From assembly GCF_046614695.1 (NCBI RefSeq), contig NZ_JBKKHQ010000004.1, positions 1 through 54,116 on the forward strand: a DNA stretch of 54,116 nucleotides. Reading direction: 5' to 3'. The DNA is from Pokkaliibacter sp046614695 (GTDB lineage Bacteria > Pseudomonadota > Gammaproteobacteria > Pseudomonadales > Balneatricaceae). Position 1 is the stretch's first letter, and every line of letters starts with the position of its first letter. Both the position numbers and the translations under genes were made by a program. Under the pieces are notes generated by a model. That model did not search any database. It saw nothing but the letters and a program-made list of their open reading frames with translations, and had not been told where the DNA came from. This document shows positions 26,515 through 35,221 of this stretch, in pieces.

Positions 26515-27687
26515 CTAATTCTTTCTAACACTGAGGATGGCAATGTCATCAGGCAGCTCTACTGCTGTCAGATCCAGCGCATCAGAAATTGCTTGGGGGT
26601 CATGATTCGTATCTCGAACCAGATCCATCAGTTGTTGCTCTTTTTCTTGGAGCCGACCTTCCAACACTTCAAGAATCCCGTCACTAAAAACCGTGACAGA
26701 AAACGGCTCATCAGGGTTCAGTGCCAGCTCATGCTCTTCAAAGTGCGGGTCTGGAAAAAGCCCCACAGGCATTCCACCACCACTAAGAAACTGAATGCTA
26801 TCACCCTGCGACACTAAAGGCAGTGGGTAATGACCACCGATCGAATAACGCAGTACCTGACTCTGGGTATCCAGCACACCAATAAAAATCGTCATGTGTT
26901 TACCCAGTGGGGTATCAAGCAGCTCTTGGTTAATTCTCTTTAACATAAGTAGCGGAGATACCGGTCCTTCGACACCATACTTTTTATAATTCTTGATAAA
27001 GCGAGCGGACAGATTTTTTAGAAGCACCGTGACAAACGCTGAGGAGGCACCATGACCAGAGATATCAGCCAGATAAAAAATAGTGAGCTGAAGATTAAGA
27101 GGAATATAGTCGATGAAGTCTCCGCTTAGATAGAGCGAAGGTATTAGCTGATGAGAGAAGTGAAAGCCATTACTGTCCAGATCAGCTGCTGGAAACATTC
27201 TCTGCTGAACATGACGACCTGCTTTCTGATCATTCTCAAGTTCTTTAAGACTGAGCTGAAGCTGGATATTGTTCTCTTCCAAAGCAGCTTTATATGCTTC
27301 GTTATCGACCAAAGCCCGATACTTACGGACGTTTTTCTTAATAGAGCGAAATAACGAGGGAAGATCGTACTGCGGCTGAATAAAAAAATCACAGGCACCT
27401 GAACGAAGTGCATTCAACACATCCTGCAGAATGGCTGACTGTGCCATCATGATTACAGGCAGGCTAGGAAAAGTTTCGACAAGATAACGTAGTACATCAA
27501 GACCCACGCCCTGCTTTAGATTCAAGCTACAAAGAACAACCTTGAAGCTTTGAGCAGACATAATCTCACGCACTTCACCGGGCTTATCTGCCCAGATGAC
27601 TCGGAGATTTTGCTTTTCCAGATATTCTGCAATCTGCTCAGTAGCAAGATAACGCCCTGCTACAAGCAATACATCGGCATCGCTCAT
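26515..27687 (-). CDS. rssB: RssB-like response regulator: pseudo-receiver plus PP2C/SpoIIE phosphatase
   Basis: A 390-residue protein with an N-terminal receiver fold (1-120), a helical linker (125-165) and a C-terminal PP2C phosphatase (170-388). The phosphatase metal residues look intact (SGDFIDY, ADISGHGASSAFV, FSDGILE, PDDIA). The receiver does not: the acidic pair is A10-G11, the phosphoacceptor is S54, the switch Thr is A82 and the Lys is Q104. Length and linker fit Pseudomonas RssB (PA2798) better than HsbR, which is longer. Its co-encoded STAS protein is the likely substrate; mlaA lies upstream, as in Pseudomonas. Confidence 0.88.
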   Translation of the reverse strand: MSDADVLLVAGRYLATEQIAEYLEKQNLRVIWADKPGEVREIMSAQSFKVVLCSLNLKQGVGLDVLRYLVETFPSLPVIMMAQSAILQDVLNALRSGACDFFIQPQYDLPSLFRSIKKNVRKYRALVDNEAYKAALEENNIQLQLSLKELENDQKAGRHVQQRMFPAADLDSNGFHFSHQLIPSLYLSGDFIDYIPLNLQLTIFYLADISGHGASSAFVTVLLKNLSARFIKNYKKYGVEGPVSPLLMLKRINQELLDTPLGKHMTIFIGVLDTQSQVLRYSIGGHYPLPLVSQGDSIQFLSGGGMPVGLFPDPHFEEHELALNPDEPFSVTVFSDGILEVLEGRLQEKEQQLMDLVRDTNHDPQAISDALDLTAVELPDDIAILSVRKN

Positions 27688-27723
27688 ACGATGAAGCTCT
27701 CTGGCAGCAGGGTCATAGTCTGA

Positions 27724-28458
27724 TTAAAAGTCAGTATTAAAACTGTCTTGGACATCACCATCATGAACTTCATATTCACGATGCTGAAGATAGGCATTAC
27801 GTATGTAAAGGTAATCATCACCTTCAATGAGACGCTCTTTACCTAGCAAAGACGCTCTTTTACTTACTACTTTTAGGGCTGACAACCCTAAACGGGTACC
27901 GTCATCATTGATCTGCGTTGTAGGACTAACTTGATAGTCAAACACAAGCCCCGCTGAATCACGCAGAGAACTTGGACCAAATAAAGGCAACATCAGATAA
28001 GGACCTGACCCGACTCCCCAGTAGCCTAATGTTTGACCGAAATCTTCATCATGCTCAGGGATACCCATAGGCGTAGCCACATCGATTAAGCCAGCCAAAC
28101 CAAAAGTCGAGTTAAACACAAACCGACTGAAACTTTGCAAACTGTTGTCAATTTTGCACTGCAAAAGATTATTGGCGATATTGGATATTTCTCCAAGATT
28201 GTTAAAGAAGTTCCCAATTCCCTTCTCAACAATATCTGGGGTAACAGCATGATACCCTTGAGCAACAGGCTTCAGAAGGTAGGTATCAAGATTTCTGTTA
28301 AAGCTGAAGATTACTCGATTGAGTCCTTCCAGCGGATCCTGACTAGACAAGGACTGTGTATAGACCTGGTCTTGCGCTACTCCACTCGGATCAGCTACTG
28401 CAGTAGTTGCAGCAATTGAAAGAGTAATAGCTGTAGCTAGTGCTATCTTGGAGGCCAC
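27724..28458 (-). CDS. mlaA: MlaA/VacJ-family phospholipid transport protein
   Basis: A 244-residue protein of the MlaA family, the outer-membrane component that removes surface-exposed phospholipids. DPLEGLNRVIFSFN (about residues 41-54), the LKPVAQGYHAVTP segment and FGQTLGYWGVGSGPYLMLPLFGPSSLRD are diagnostic. The N-terminus is a signal peptide ending AVA|DPS with no lipobox Cys, so it would be a cleaved periplasmic protein rather than a lipoprotein. Start is GTG 28458 behind AAGGAA. The RssB-like gene follows after 36 bases. The MlaBCDEF genes are elsewhere. Confidence 0.92.
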   Translation of the reverse strand: MASKIALATAITLSIAATTAVADPSGVAQDQVYTQSLSSQDPLEGLNRVIFSFNRNLDTYLLKPVAQGYHAVTPDIVEKGIGNFFNNLGEISNIANNLLQCKIDNSLQSFSRFVFNSTFGLAGLIDVATPMGIPEHDEDFGQTLGYWGVGSGPYLMLPLFGPSSLRDSAGLVFDYQVSPTTQINDDGTRLGLSALKVVSKRASLLGKERLIEGDDYLYIRNAYLQHREYEVHDGDVQDSFNTDF

Positions 28459-28520
28459 AGGCTTTTCCTTACACGATGAAAAAAGAGGTTACAACCTTAG
28501 CCAGTATTAGACCAGATAAC

Positions 28521-28547
28521 AAAAAACCCCGCAACAGCGGGGTTTTT
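28521..28547 (-). terminator. Intrinsic terminator after the porin gene
   Basis: The stem CCCCGC / GCGGGG with an AACA loop has A6 on the left and T5 on the right, giving a T-run downstream of the porin gene on the minus strand. It sits 20 bases past the porin stop. Confidence 0.85.
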
Positions 28548-28566
28548 CTATTTCTAAGAAAAATTC

Positions 28567-29505
28567 TTAGAACTTGATACGGTAACCAACAACTACGTTG
28601 TCGTCGTCGTTAGTGCCGTTGTCATCATCATAGATGCCGTATTCAGCATAGATGTCTGCACCGCCGCCCAGGTCGTGGTAAACACCAACCATTGCACGCT
28701 GCTCGTCGTTGCTGTCTTTATCAGACTCGCCGTACAGGAAGCCCAGCTTGGTTTTGTCCATAGTGTACTGAACAGCCAGATCCCAGTTGTCTACGTCTTC
28801 AGAAGCGTCGTTTTCTGAATGCTCGTAGTAACCAGCGAACAGCAGGTTGTTAACAGTGTAGGACAGACCCAGACCGTAATCGTCCTCAGTGTCGCCGCTT
28901 GCATCAGTGCTGTTGTAAGACTGGTAAGCTGCAACTGCAGTCAGACCGTTCGCAGAGTAGTGAACCTGCGCCAGGTAAGAGTCAGCATCGTTGTAGGTAT
29001 CGCTATCGCCTTCGCCAGTAGCAGACAGACCAACAGCCGCACCGAAACCGTTCATATCAGGAGTTGCGTAAGTGATCGCATTACCCAGACGGAAGGTGCT
29101 TGCTTCGTAGATACCGGAGTTGTATTCGAAGATGTCAGCGGTGTAGATGTCAGAGTAAGGGTTGTTCAGACGACCAACGGTAACGGTACCGAAGTCACCT
29201 TTAACACCAGCGAACGCCAGACGAACGTGCAGGTCAGCAGCAGGAGCGCCGCTAGCAGCCTGAGACGCAGTGTCGTCCATGCTCTGGTATTCAGTTTCCA
29301 ATTGGTAGAAAGCGGTCAGGCCGCTGTCCATTTCGGACTCGCCTTTAACGCCCAGACGGTGTCCAGCATTCTGGATTGCTGCATCGTTGCTTTCTTGGAA
29401 AACAACACGCTCGTGGATACGACCGTACAGAGTAGCGTCTGCCATGGAGATAGCAGGAGCAGCCAGAGCACCAGCAACAGCCAGAGCAATGATTGACTTC
29501 TTCAT
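28567..29505 (-). CDS. Outer-membrane general porin
   Basis: A 312-residue beta-barrel porin of the Gram-negative trimeric porin group. The signal peptide (MKKSIIALAVAGALAAPAISMA) is followed by the first strand ATLYGRIHERV, and the chain ends YRIKF with the terminal Phe needed for BAM assembly. The motif RLAFAGVKGDFGTVTVGR is the usual strand before the constriction loop L3. The loops are rich in Asp and Glu, suggesting cation preference or a saline habitat. Codon use looks more uniform than in neighbours, consistent with strong expression. SD is AGGGG before ATG. Confidence 0.95.
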   Translation of the reverse strand: MKKSIIALAVAGALAAPAISMADATLYGRIHERVVFQESNDAAIQNAGHRLGVKGESEMDSGLTAFYQLETEYQSMDDTASQAASGAPAADLHVRLAFAGVKGDFGTVTVGRLNNPYSDIYTADIFEYNSGIYEASTFRLGNAITYATPDMNGFGAAVGLSATGEGDSDTYNDADSYLAQVHYSANGLTAVAAYQSYNSTDASGDTEDDYGLGLSYTVNNLLFAGYYEHSENDASEDVDNWDLAVQYTMDKTKLGFLYGESDKDSNDEQRAMVGVYHDLGGGADIYAEYGIYDDDNGTNDDDNVVVGYRIKF

Positions 29506-29890
29506 TCAAATTTCCCCTTCAGTATTAACGTGCTTTGTTAATTTAGTAGTTGCGTTACACACACCCTCGCACAAGATAGTGGATAACGCCTTCCAAATCA
29601 AACCATTTACAACAGTATGAGTCAATCCTTCAGCGCTTCAAAATTGACTGAAAGAGACCTACTTTATCGCTGTATCCGGCACACACAAGGAAAGTCAGTA
29701 AACTGTCTCTCCGTTGATCCTTTAAAACTGCAATCTGTAACCTCAAGACATTGCAAAAGGAAACAGAATTGCTCGAAGAATAATATGTCAATTGGCATGG
29801 CGCAAGCTCTCACACTGCACCCAAATAAAAAAAAAACACCAAAAAAGCGAAAAAACGATCAAAAAACAACCAAAAATAAGTTTTTCTGAA
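29506..29890 (-). promoter_or_regulatory. Porin upstream region with phased A-tracts
   Basis: This 385-base region precedes the porin gene. On the minus strand TTGACT and TTTGAT, 17 bases apart, near 29600 are a possible sigma-70 promoter, giving a long leader. Further upstream, 29827-29876 holds five A-tracts centred about 10.5 bases apart, a pattern expected to bend DNA. The plus-strand 90-codon frame at 29617-29889 is not supported as a gene: it ends in Lys-rich translation of the A-tracts. Confidence 0.4.
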
Positions 29891-30376
29891 TTAGAGTTTT
29901 GCCAATATTGATTCAGCTAATCGATTTATTTCACTTAGCAATTCAGGGTTTTTCTCATTCCAATGCAGTGATACTCCCATAGAACTGACTAAAACAAGAT
30001 CGACGGATGCGGGAACTTGAGACAAAATTTCTCGTAGATGCGTCTCATCTTTTTCTGCCAGCTCTGCTGGCTTGTCTTTCCAGAACCAACCATTAACTCC
30101 TGTCACGGGGTCAAAACCCTCCCGTCTTTCAAGTTGCCATGTCATACGCTGGCAGGTTTGTTGTCTGAGCTTGCTATATAGAAGAAGACTTTGAGGTAAC
30201 ACTTCTGACTCACCAGGCTCACGAATTCTAGTGATTCTCTGTACTGAGGGCCTTAACCCCATGCTCAGGGCATTTTGTCGCAGGTTCATGACTCTTTTCT
30301 GAGCAGCTGATGGCATCACCCAGAAGATAGATCCCATCAGCAAGACAATCACCAGCACACTTATTGCCAGTCCCAT
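29891..30376 (-). CDS. Conserved-type small membrane-anchored protein, unknown function
   Basis: A 161-residue protein with one N-terminal transmembrane helix (GLAISVLVIVLLMGSIFWVM) and a soluble remainder, probably cytoplasmic because RNLRQ-type basic residues follow the helix. The body has a Trp-rich patch (GVNGWFWKDKPAELAEKDE) and ends with a helix. I do not recognise the family. ATG 30376 follows AAGGAA. It is divergent from the universal stress gene and ends in the A/T-tract region upstream of the porin. Confidence 0.7.
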   Translation of the reverse strand: MGLAISVLVIVLLMGSIFWVMPSAAQKRVMNLRQNALSMGLRPSVQRITRIREPGESEVLPQSLLLYSKLRQQTCQRMTWQLERREGFDPVTGVNGWFWKDKPAELAEKDETHLREILSQVPASVDLVLVSSMGVSLHWNEKNPELLSEINRLAESILAKL

Positions 30377-30557
30377 TGAGAATTTCCTTGTTATTACTGA
30401 TTTGATTCAGATCAATTATTGATATCTTGAACTGGCTAACCATGAAGATGATGCAGTCAAGCCACATATATAGAAGCAGTAAGCGATATAGTAGAAACAT
30501 TCCATGCGGTGAGCCAGCGCTACACCGTCGATTTGAGACTTTTGAGGGAGCTAAGTC

Positions 30558-31010
30558 ATGAACGACTACATTCGCAGTTACGAACACATTCTTCTTGCGG
30601 TTGATCTCACAGAGGAAGCCGATCTTGTTGGACAAAAAGCAGCTACCATCGCCTCCAATAGTGGCGCCTCACTCTCTGTCATTCACGTTATCGAACCCCT
30701 GAGCTTTGCTTACGGCGGTGACGTCCCCATGGATTTAAGCAATATCCAAAGCCAGCTTGAAGAGCATGCACAAACTCGTCTTGAAAGCTTTGCTTCTCAT
30801 ATGAAGGTTAAGCCTAGCGAGCTTATCGTCGCGACAGGCCATACAGAAACTGAGATTCATCGACACGCAGAAAAACTAGGATGTGACCTGATTGTTGTCG
30901 GCAGTCATGGAAGGCACGGCTTCGCACTCCTGCTAGGCTCAACATCTAATAGTGTATTGCATGGTGCCAAGTGTGATGTGCTCGCTGTTCACGTTGGTAG
31001 TGATAGCTAA
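30558..31010 (+). CDS. Universal stress protein, UspA family
   Basis: A 150-residue single-domain Usp protein. The first strand is YEHILLAVDLTEEA. The C-terminal nucleotide motif GSHGRHGFALLLGSTSN matches G-2X-G-9X-G(S), so ATP binding is likely. ATG follows GAGGGAG. It is monocistronic, with its own terminator 15 bases on. Confidence 0.94.
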   Translation: MNDYIRSYEHILLAVDLTEEADLVGQKAATIASNSGASLSVIHVIEPLSFAYGGDVPMDLSNIQSQLEEHAQTRLESFASHMKVKPSELIVATGHTETEIHRHAEKLGCDLIVVGSHGRHGFALLLGSTSNSVLHGAKCDVLAVHVGSDS

Positions 31011-31025
31011 AAGCCTCTCTACCAG

Positions 31026-31053
31026 AAAAAGCCGCTCCCTGAGCGGCTTTTTT
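31026..31053. terminator. Bidirectional intrinsic terminator
   Basis: The stem GCCGCTC / GAGCGGC with a CCT loop is flanked by A5 and T6. It separates the convergent universal stress gene and uup. Confidence 0.88.
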
Positions 31054-31087
31054 ACTAGGCACCTTAACGTGAAATGAACCTGTTTAC

Positions 31088-33022
31088 TCAGCTTTCTTGC
31101 ATCGCTTCAAGCTCAACCCAACGCTCCATCGCATGATTAAGCTCCTCTTCTTTTTCAGACAAGGCAGCCAAACGAGCTGTCACAAAAGCATTCTCCTGCT
31201 GATAGAAATCAGGGGAAGAAACCTCAGCAGACAAAGACTCTAATTCAGCTTCCAGTTTTTCCAGAGTGGCAGGAAGCGCATCCAGTTCTCGCTGCAACTT
31301 ATAGCTAAGCTTTACGCTCGCCTTTTTTATTGTTGCTTCTTCATTTTTAACTGAAGAGTTGCTTTCTGGATCAGGCAAAGACGGCTGCTCAGAAGCTGAC
31401 ATCCCCTGCTCAAATTGATCACGCCCTTTCAGCAGCCCGATGTCGCCTCCCTGAAATAACCAGTCATCAAAGCCGCCGACAAACTCATCGACCTTGCCTG
31501 ACCCATCCAGCACAAAGGTGCTAGTGACGACTTTATCCAGAAACTCCCTATCGTGACTGACAAGAAGCAAAGTCCCATCAAACTCGGTCAACACTTCTTC
31601 AAGCAGCTCAAGCGTTTCAATATCCAGATCATTGGTAGGTTCGTCCATGACCAAGAGGTTGGCGGGTTTACTAAAGAGTTTTGCCAATAGCAATCGGTTG
31701 CGCTCACCACCTGACAAGGCTCTGACTGGAGTACGGGCTCTTTCAGGTGAGAACAGGAATTCACCGAGATAGCCCATAATATGCTTACGCTGACCGCCAA
31801 TCTCGATAAACTCACGACCTTCACTGAGGTTTTCAATAGGAGTCTGAGATAAGTCCAGTTGATCCCGCAACTGGTCGAAGTAAGCAATTTCCAGTTTAGT
31901 ACCTGAGCGCACAGTGCCTGACGTAGGCTTAAGCCTGCCAAGAAGCAGTTTTAACAGCGTACTTTTACCAGCACCGTTAGCACCAATGATACCGATACGG
32001 TCGCCTCGCTGAATACGCGTCGTCATCGGCGAAATAATTTCACGCCCGCCCATTGAGACTGACGCTTTCTCCAGCTCACAGACCAGCTTGCCGGAGGTAT
32101 CAGCCTCCTCAAGACTCATCTTGGCTTTTCCTAAACGATTACGCCGGTCAGCATATTCATTACGTAGTTTTTTAAGTGCACGAACTCGTCCTTCGTTACG
32201 GGTGCGGCGCGCTTTGATACCCTGACGAATCCAGGCCTCTTCCTGCGCAAGCTTTTTATCAAAAAGTGCGTTATTGCGCTCTTCTTCTTCCAGACGCTTT
32301 TCGCGGTAAGCAAGAAAGTCATGATAAGTGCCATTGAACGGGTAGATATTACCCCGGTCGAGTTCCCATATCTTATTCGCAACGTTCTGTAGAAAAGCCC
32401 GGTCGTGGGTAATGAAGAGGACAGCGCCTTTGAAATCGTTCAGAACAGATTCAAGCCAGCTGATGGCGAGTAGATCCAAATGGTTTGTAGGTTCATCCAG
32501 TAGCAGAAGATCGGGCTCATTAATCAAAGCACGAGCCAGCATGACCCGACGTCGCCACCCACCCGATAGTTCAGAGAGTGTTTTTTGCCCAGGCAGATCC
32601 AGTCTTTCCAAAAGCGTCTTCGTTTTCTGCTCCAGCTCCCAGCCGCCAACCGCTTCCAACTGATGTTGAAGACGCTCAAGTCTGTCCATATTGATGTCAG
32701 CAGACTGCGCTTCCTCATGATAGGCAGTCAGCAGACGATAGGCTTCGGAAGCCCCCTGCATGACGATCTGCTCAACAGTTTCCTGATCTCCTTCCGGAAG
32801 CTCCTGCTCTAACATTCCTACCCGGGCGCCAGGACGCACCCAGACCTCTCCACTATCAAGACGTTGCTGCCCGGTAATAACACGCAGCATAGTCGACTTG
32901 CCGGCGCCGTTTCTTCCGAGAATACAGATGCGCTCACCAGCATCCATCTGTAAGTTCAGATTATCCAGCGCTGCTTCAGTCCCGAAAGACAGTGAAGCTG
33001 CATCAAGTCGTAACAAGCTCAT
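31088..33022 (-). CDS. uup: ABC-F family ATPase Uup
   Basis: A 644-residue soluble ABC-F protein with two NBDs and no membrane segment. NBD1 has GRNGAGKST and LSGGWRRRVMLARAL; NBD2 has GANGAGKST and LSGGERNRLLLAK. The interdomain linker (about 235-315) is rich in Arg and Lys. The C-terminal region (about 560-640) is a coiled coil, typical of Uup, which acts on ribosomes or branched DNA intermediates. It is divergent from slt. Confidence 0.95.
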   Translation of the reverse strand: MSLLRLDAASLSFGTEAALDNLNLQMDAGERICILGRNGAGKSTMLRVITGQQRLDSGEVWVRPGARVGMLEQELPEGDQETVEQIVMQGASEAYRLLTAYHEEAQSADINMDRLERLQHQLEAVGGWELEQKTKTLLERLDLPGQKTLSELSGGWRRRVMLARALINEPDLLLLDEPTNHLDLLAISWLESVLNDFKGAVLFITHDRAFLQNVANKIWELDRGNIYPFNGTYHDFLAYREKRLEEEERNNALFDKKLAQEEAWIRQGIKARRTRNEGRVRALKKLRNEYADRRNRLGKAKMSLEEADTSGKLVCELEKASVSMGGREIISPMTTRIQRGDRIGIIGANGAGKSTLLKLLLGRLKPTSGTVRSGTKLEIAYFDQLRDQLDLSQTPIENLSEGREFIEIGGQRKHIMGYLGEFLFSPERARTPVRALSGGERNRLLLAKLFSKPANLLVMDEPTNDLDIETLELLEEVLTEFDGTLLLVSHDREFLDKVVTSTFVLDGSGKVDEFVGGFDDWLFQGGDIGLLKGRDQFEQGMSASEQPSLPDPESNSSVKNEEATIKKASVKLSYKLQRELDALPATLEKLEAELESLSAEVSSPDFYQQENAFVTARLAALSEKEEELNHAMERWVELEAMQES

Positions 33023-33167
33023 TCAGTCAGCCCTTTGCGGTAGGAATATCGGCCAGTTATTCTACTCGCATGGAAGAGTTTGCCCAAATGTGGGTTCAAA
33101 CCAGTATGCAATCGCGCAAACAACAAAGATTCACGCCATGAGAACCATGGTAGAAAGGATGCTTATC

Positions 33168-35144
33168 ATGCCTAAAACCCGACTGGCTTCTGCCTGCAGG
33201 TTAGGATTACTCGCGTTATCTTCACTCCCCGTTTTATCTTTTGGGGCAGCTTCTTCACAGCCTGCGCCTGATCTCAATACCATGAGACAGCAATACGTTC
33301 AGGCACAACAACTCTTCGACTCAGGCAAATTAGGCGAGGCAAGAGCATTAACTCGCCAACTCGAAAGCTATCCGCTTTACCCTTACCTGGCATACCGAGA
33401 GTTGATGTCTGGTCTGGGCGGACTAAAAAAACCTTCTCTGGAGAATTTTCAGAAACGCTACCCGGACTTCCCGCTACAAAAGGACTTATATAGCAGCTGG
33501 CTGAATTATCTGGTTGGAGCAAAACGCTGGAAAGATTTCGCCTATGCCAGCGACGATCAAAAACTGAGTGCCAATCTGAGCTGCTGGCGTGCCTTTGCAC
33601 TCTATCAGCTGAAAAGAAATAGTGATGCGGATGCACTGACCAAGGACTTGTGGCTGTCGGGTAAAAGCCAGCCCGATACCTGTGATGCTCCTTTTAATAC
33701 TTTTAAGTCTCGCAAGAAGCTGACACAGAATCTGATCGAAGAGCGGATGATTCTAGCGCTGTCTGAAGATGAGTCTGGTCTGGCGAAGTATCTGGCCAAG
33801 CAGCTCAGCGGTTCAACCAAAGCACACGCCGAAGCGATGATTGCCCTTTCGGAGCACCCGGAAACAGTCAGCAAATACATCGAAGCGCTGAAAAAACGGC
33901 CTGGCAAAATTGTGACTGACTACTATGTAGACACACTTAAGCAGTATGGGCGTGCCGAACCCGAAGCCGCGCTGGCTATCGCTACTCATCATGGCCAGAA
34001 ACTTTTCGCCAGCGATAAAGAGAAAAATGAGACGGTTGATTACTTACTTGGCCGACTGGCGATCAAAGCACCGGATCGCTATCTGGCTGCAACTAAGCAA
34101 TATCAACGACCAGCAGAGGACGATGATGCCCAGCGAGTGCTTCGTTACTGGCTAGGCTCATCAAACTGGCCAATGGTAAAAGCAACGATTGCAACCTTGC
34201 CCAAGGACTTGCAGGCTGAAGAACGCTGGAAGTACTGGGAAGCCCGAAGCCTTGGTGAAACAGGCAATGACTTACAAGCTCGAACCTTGTTCACTGAACT
34301 GGCGAAAGAACGAAGCTTCTATGGCTACGCCTCCGCCCAACGACTGGGCTTACCCTATCAGCTCAACCACCAGCCACTTCCTGTCAGCAGTGAACGACAG
34401 CGCGAAGTGATGGGAATTCCCGCTATCGCCCGTGCTGTTGAGCTGAGAATTCTGGATCAGGAATGGCAGTCCCGTCGCGAGTGGTATCGTGCTCTGGATA
34501 ACATGCCACGTGAGCAGAAAGTCGCTGCTGCACGACTTGCCGATCAATGGGGCTGGTATTTCGTATCGATATTTACGATGGCCAAGGCCGCTTACTGGGA
34601 TGATGTACAGGTACGTTTCCCGATGGCATACAGTCAGGACTTCGTCGCAGCAGCTCAAAATGTTGCTCTTGATCCGGACTGGGTAATCGCTATCTCTCGC
34701 CAAGAAAGTGCATTCCGTTACGATGCAAACTCGCCTGTCGGCGCCCGCGGGTTGATGCAGCTTATGCCGGCAACAGCAAAGCATACGATTCGCAAGTTCA
34801 ATCTTCCTGATGCCTCATTGCAGGATCTCTATAATCCGGACATCAATATCAAGATAGGTTCACACTACCTTTCAGAGGTAAACAGCACCTTCTCCAACAA
34901 CCGTATTTTGGCAACCGCAGCCTATAATGCAGGCCCGAGCCGTGTGAGCCGCTGGCTCAATGAGCGGGGTCAACTTCCGGCAGACATCTGGATTGAGACA
35001 ATCCCATTCAATGAAACCCGTAAATATGTTCAGAACGTACTGACCTACGCAGTGATCTATCAGAAGAAGCTGGGACGAGCGCCTGAGCTGATCAAGCCTA
35101 GTGAAATGCAACTCACCAGAAATGTGGCAAGCAACTCACCCTAA
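33168..35144 (+). CDS. slt: Soluble lytic murein transglycosylase (Slt70 type)
   Basis: A 658-residue periplasmic enzyme. The start is ATG 33168 behind AAAGGA, giving a signal peptide ending near SFGA; the open frame upstream to 32898 runs into uup and is rejected. The N-terminal two-thirds is the helical superhelix (U and L domains). The C-terminal SLT domain has the catalytic Glu near residue 513 in ISRQESAFRYDA, then GARGLMQLMPATAK and AAYNAGPSRVSRWL. It degrades peptidoglycan to anhydromuropeptides, complementing MltD and NagZ here. Confidence 0.95.
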   Translation: MPKTRLASACRLGLLALSSLPVLSFGAASSQPAPDLNTMRQQYVQAQQLFDSGKLGEARALTRQLESYPLYPYLAYRELMSGLGGLKKPSLENFQKRYPDFPLQKDLYSSWLNYLVGAKRWKDFAYASDDQKLSANLSCWRAFALYQLKRNSDADALTKDLWLSGKSQPDTCDAPFNTFKSRKKLTQNLIEERMILALSEDESGLAKYLAKQLSGSTKAHAEAMIALSEHPETVSKYIEALKKRPGKIVTDYYVDTLKQYGRAEPEAALAIATHHGQKLFASDKEKNETVDYLLGRLAIKAPDRYLAATKQYQRPAEDDDAQRVLRYWLGSSNWPMVKATIATLPKDLQAEERWKYWEARSLGETGNDLQARTLFTELAKERSFYGYASAQRLGLPYQLNHQPLPVSSERQREVMGIPAIARAVELRILDQEWQSRREWYRALDNMPREQKVAAARLADQWGWYFVSIFTMAKAAYWDDVQVRFPMAYSQDFVAAAQNVALDPDWVIAISRQESAFRYDANSPVGARGLMQLMPATAKHTIRKFNLPDASLQDLYNPDINIKIGSHYLSEVNSTFSNNRILATAAYNAGPSRVSRWLNERGQLPADIWIETIPFNETRKYVQNVLTYAVIYQKKLGRAPELIKPSEMQLTRNVASNSP

Positions 35145-35170
35145 TACGTGACCTTGCCAACAGAGCAAAT

Positions 35171-35198
35171 AAAAAACCCGCATCACGCGGGTTTTTTA
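35171..35198. terminator. Bidirectional intrinsic terminator
   Basis: CCCGC / GCGGG with flanking A6 and T6 lies between the convergent slt and cheV genes. Confidence 0.85.
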
Positions 35199-35221
35199 TT
35201 TCTGGGTAAAAGATCGCAAGG

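Noticed and set aside
28819..29496. A 225-codon plus-strand open frame inside the porin gene
   Set aside because: It is antisense to a porin with signal peptide and terminal Phe. Its Val/Ser-rich sequence is the reverse reading of acidic porin codons.
29617..29889. A 90-codon plus-strand open frame with a Lys-rich end
   Set aside because: It has no Shine-Dalgarno, and the last third is simply the phased A-tracts read as Lys. Composition fits noncoding DNA upstream of the porin gene.
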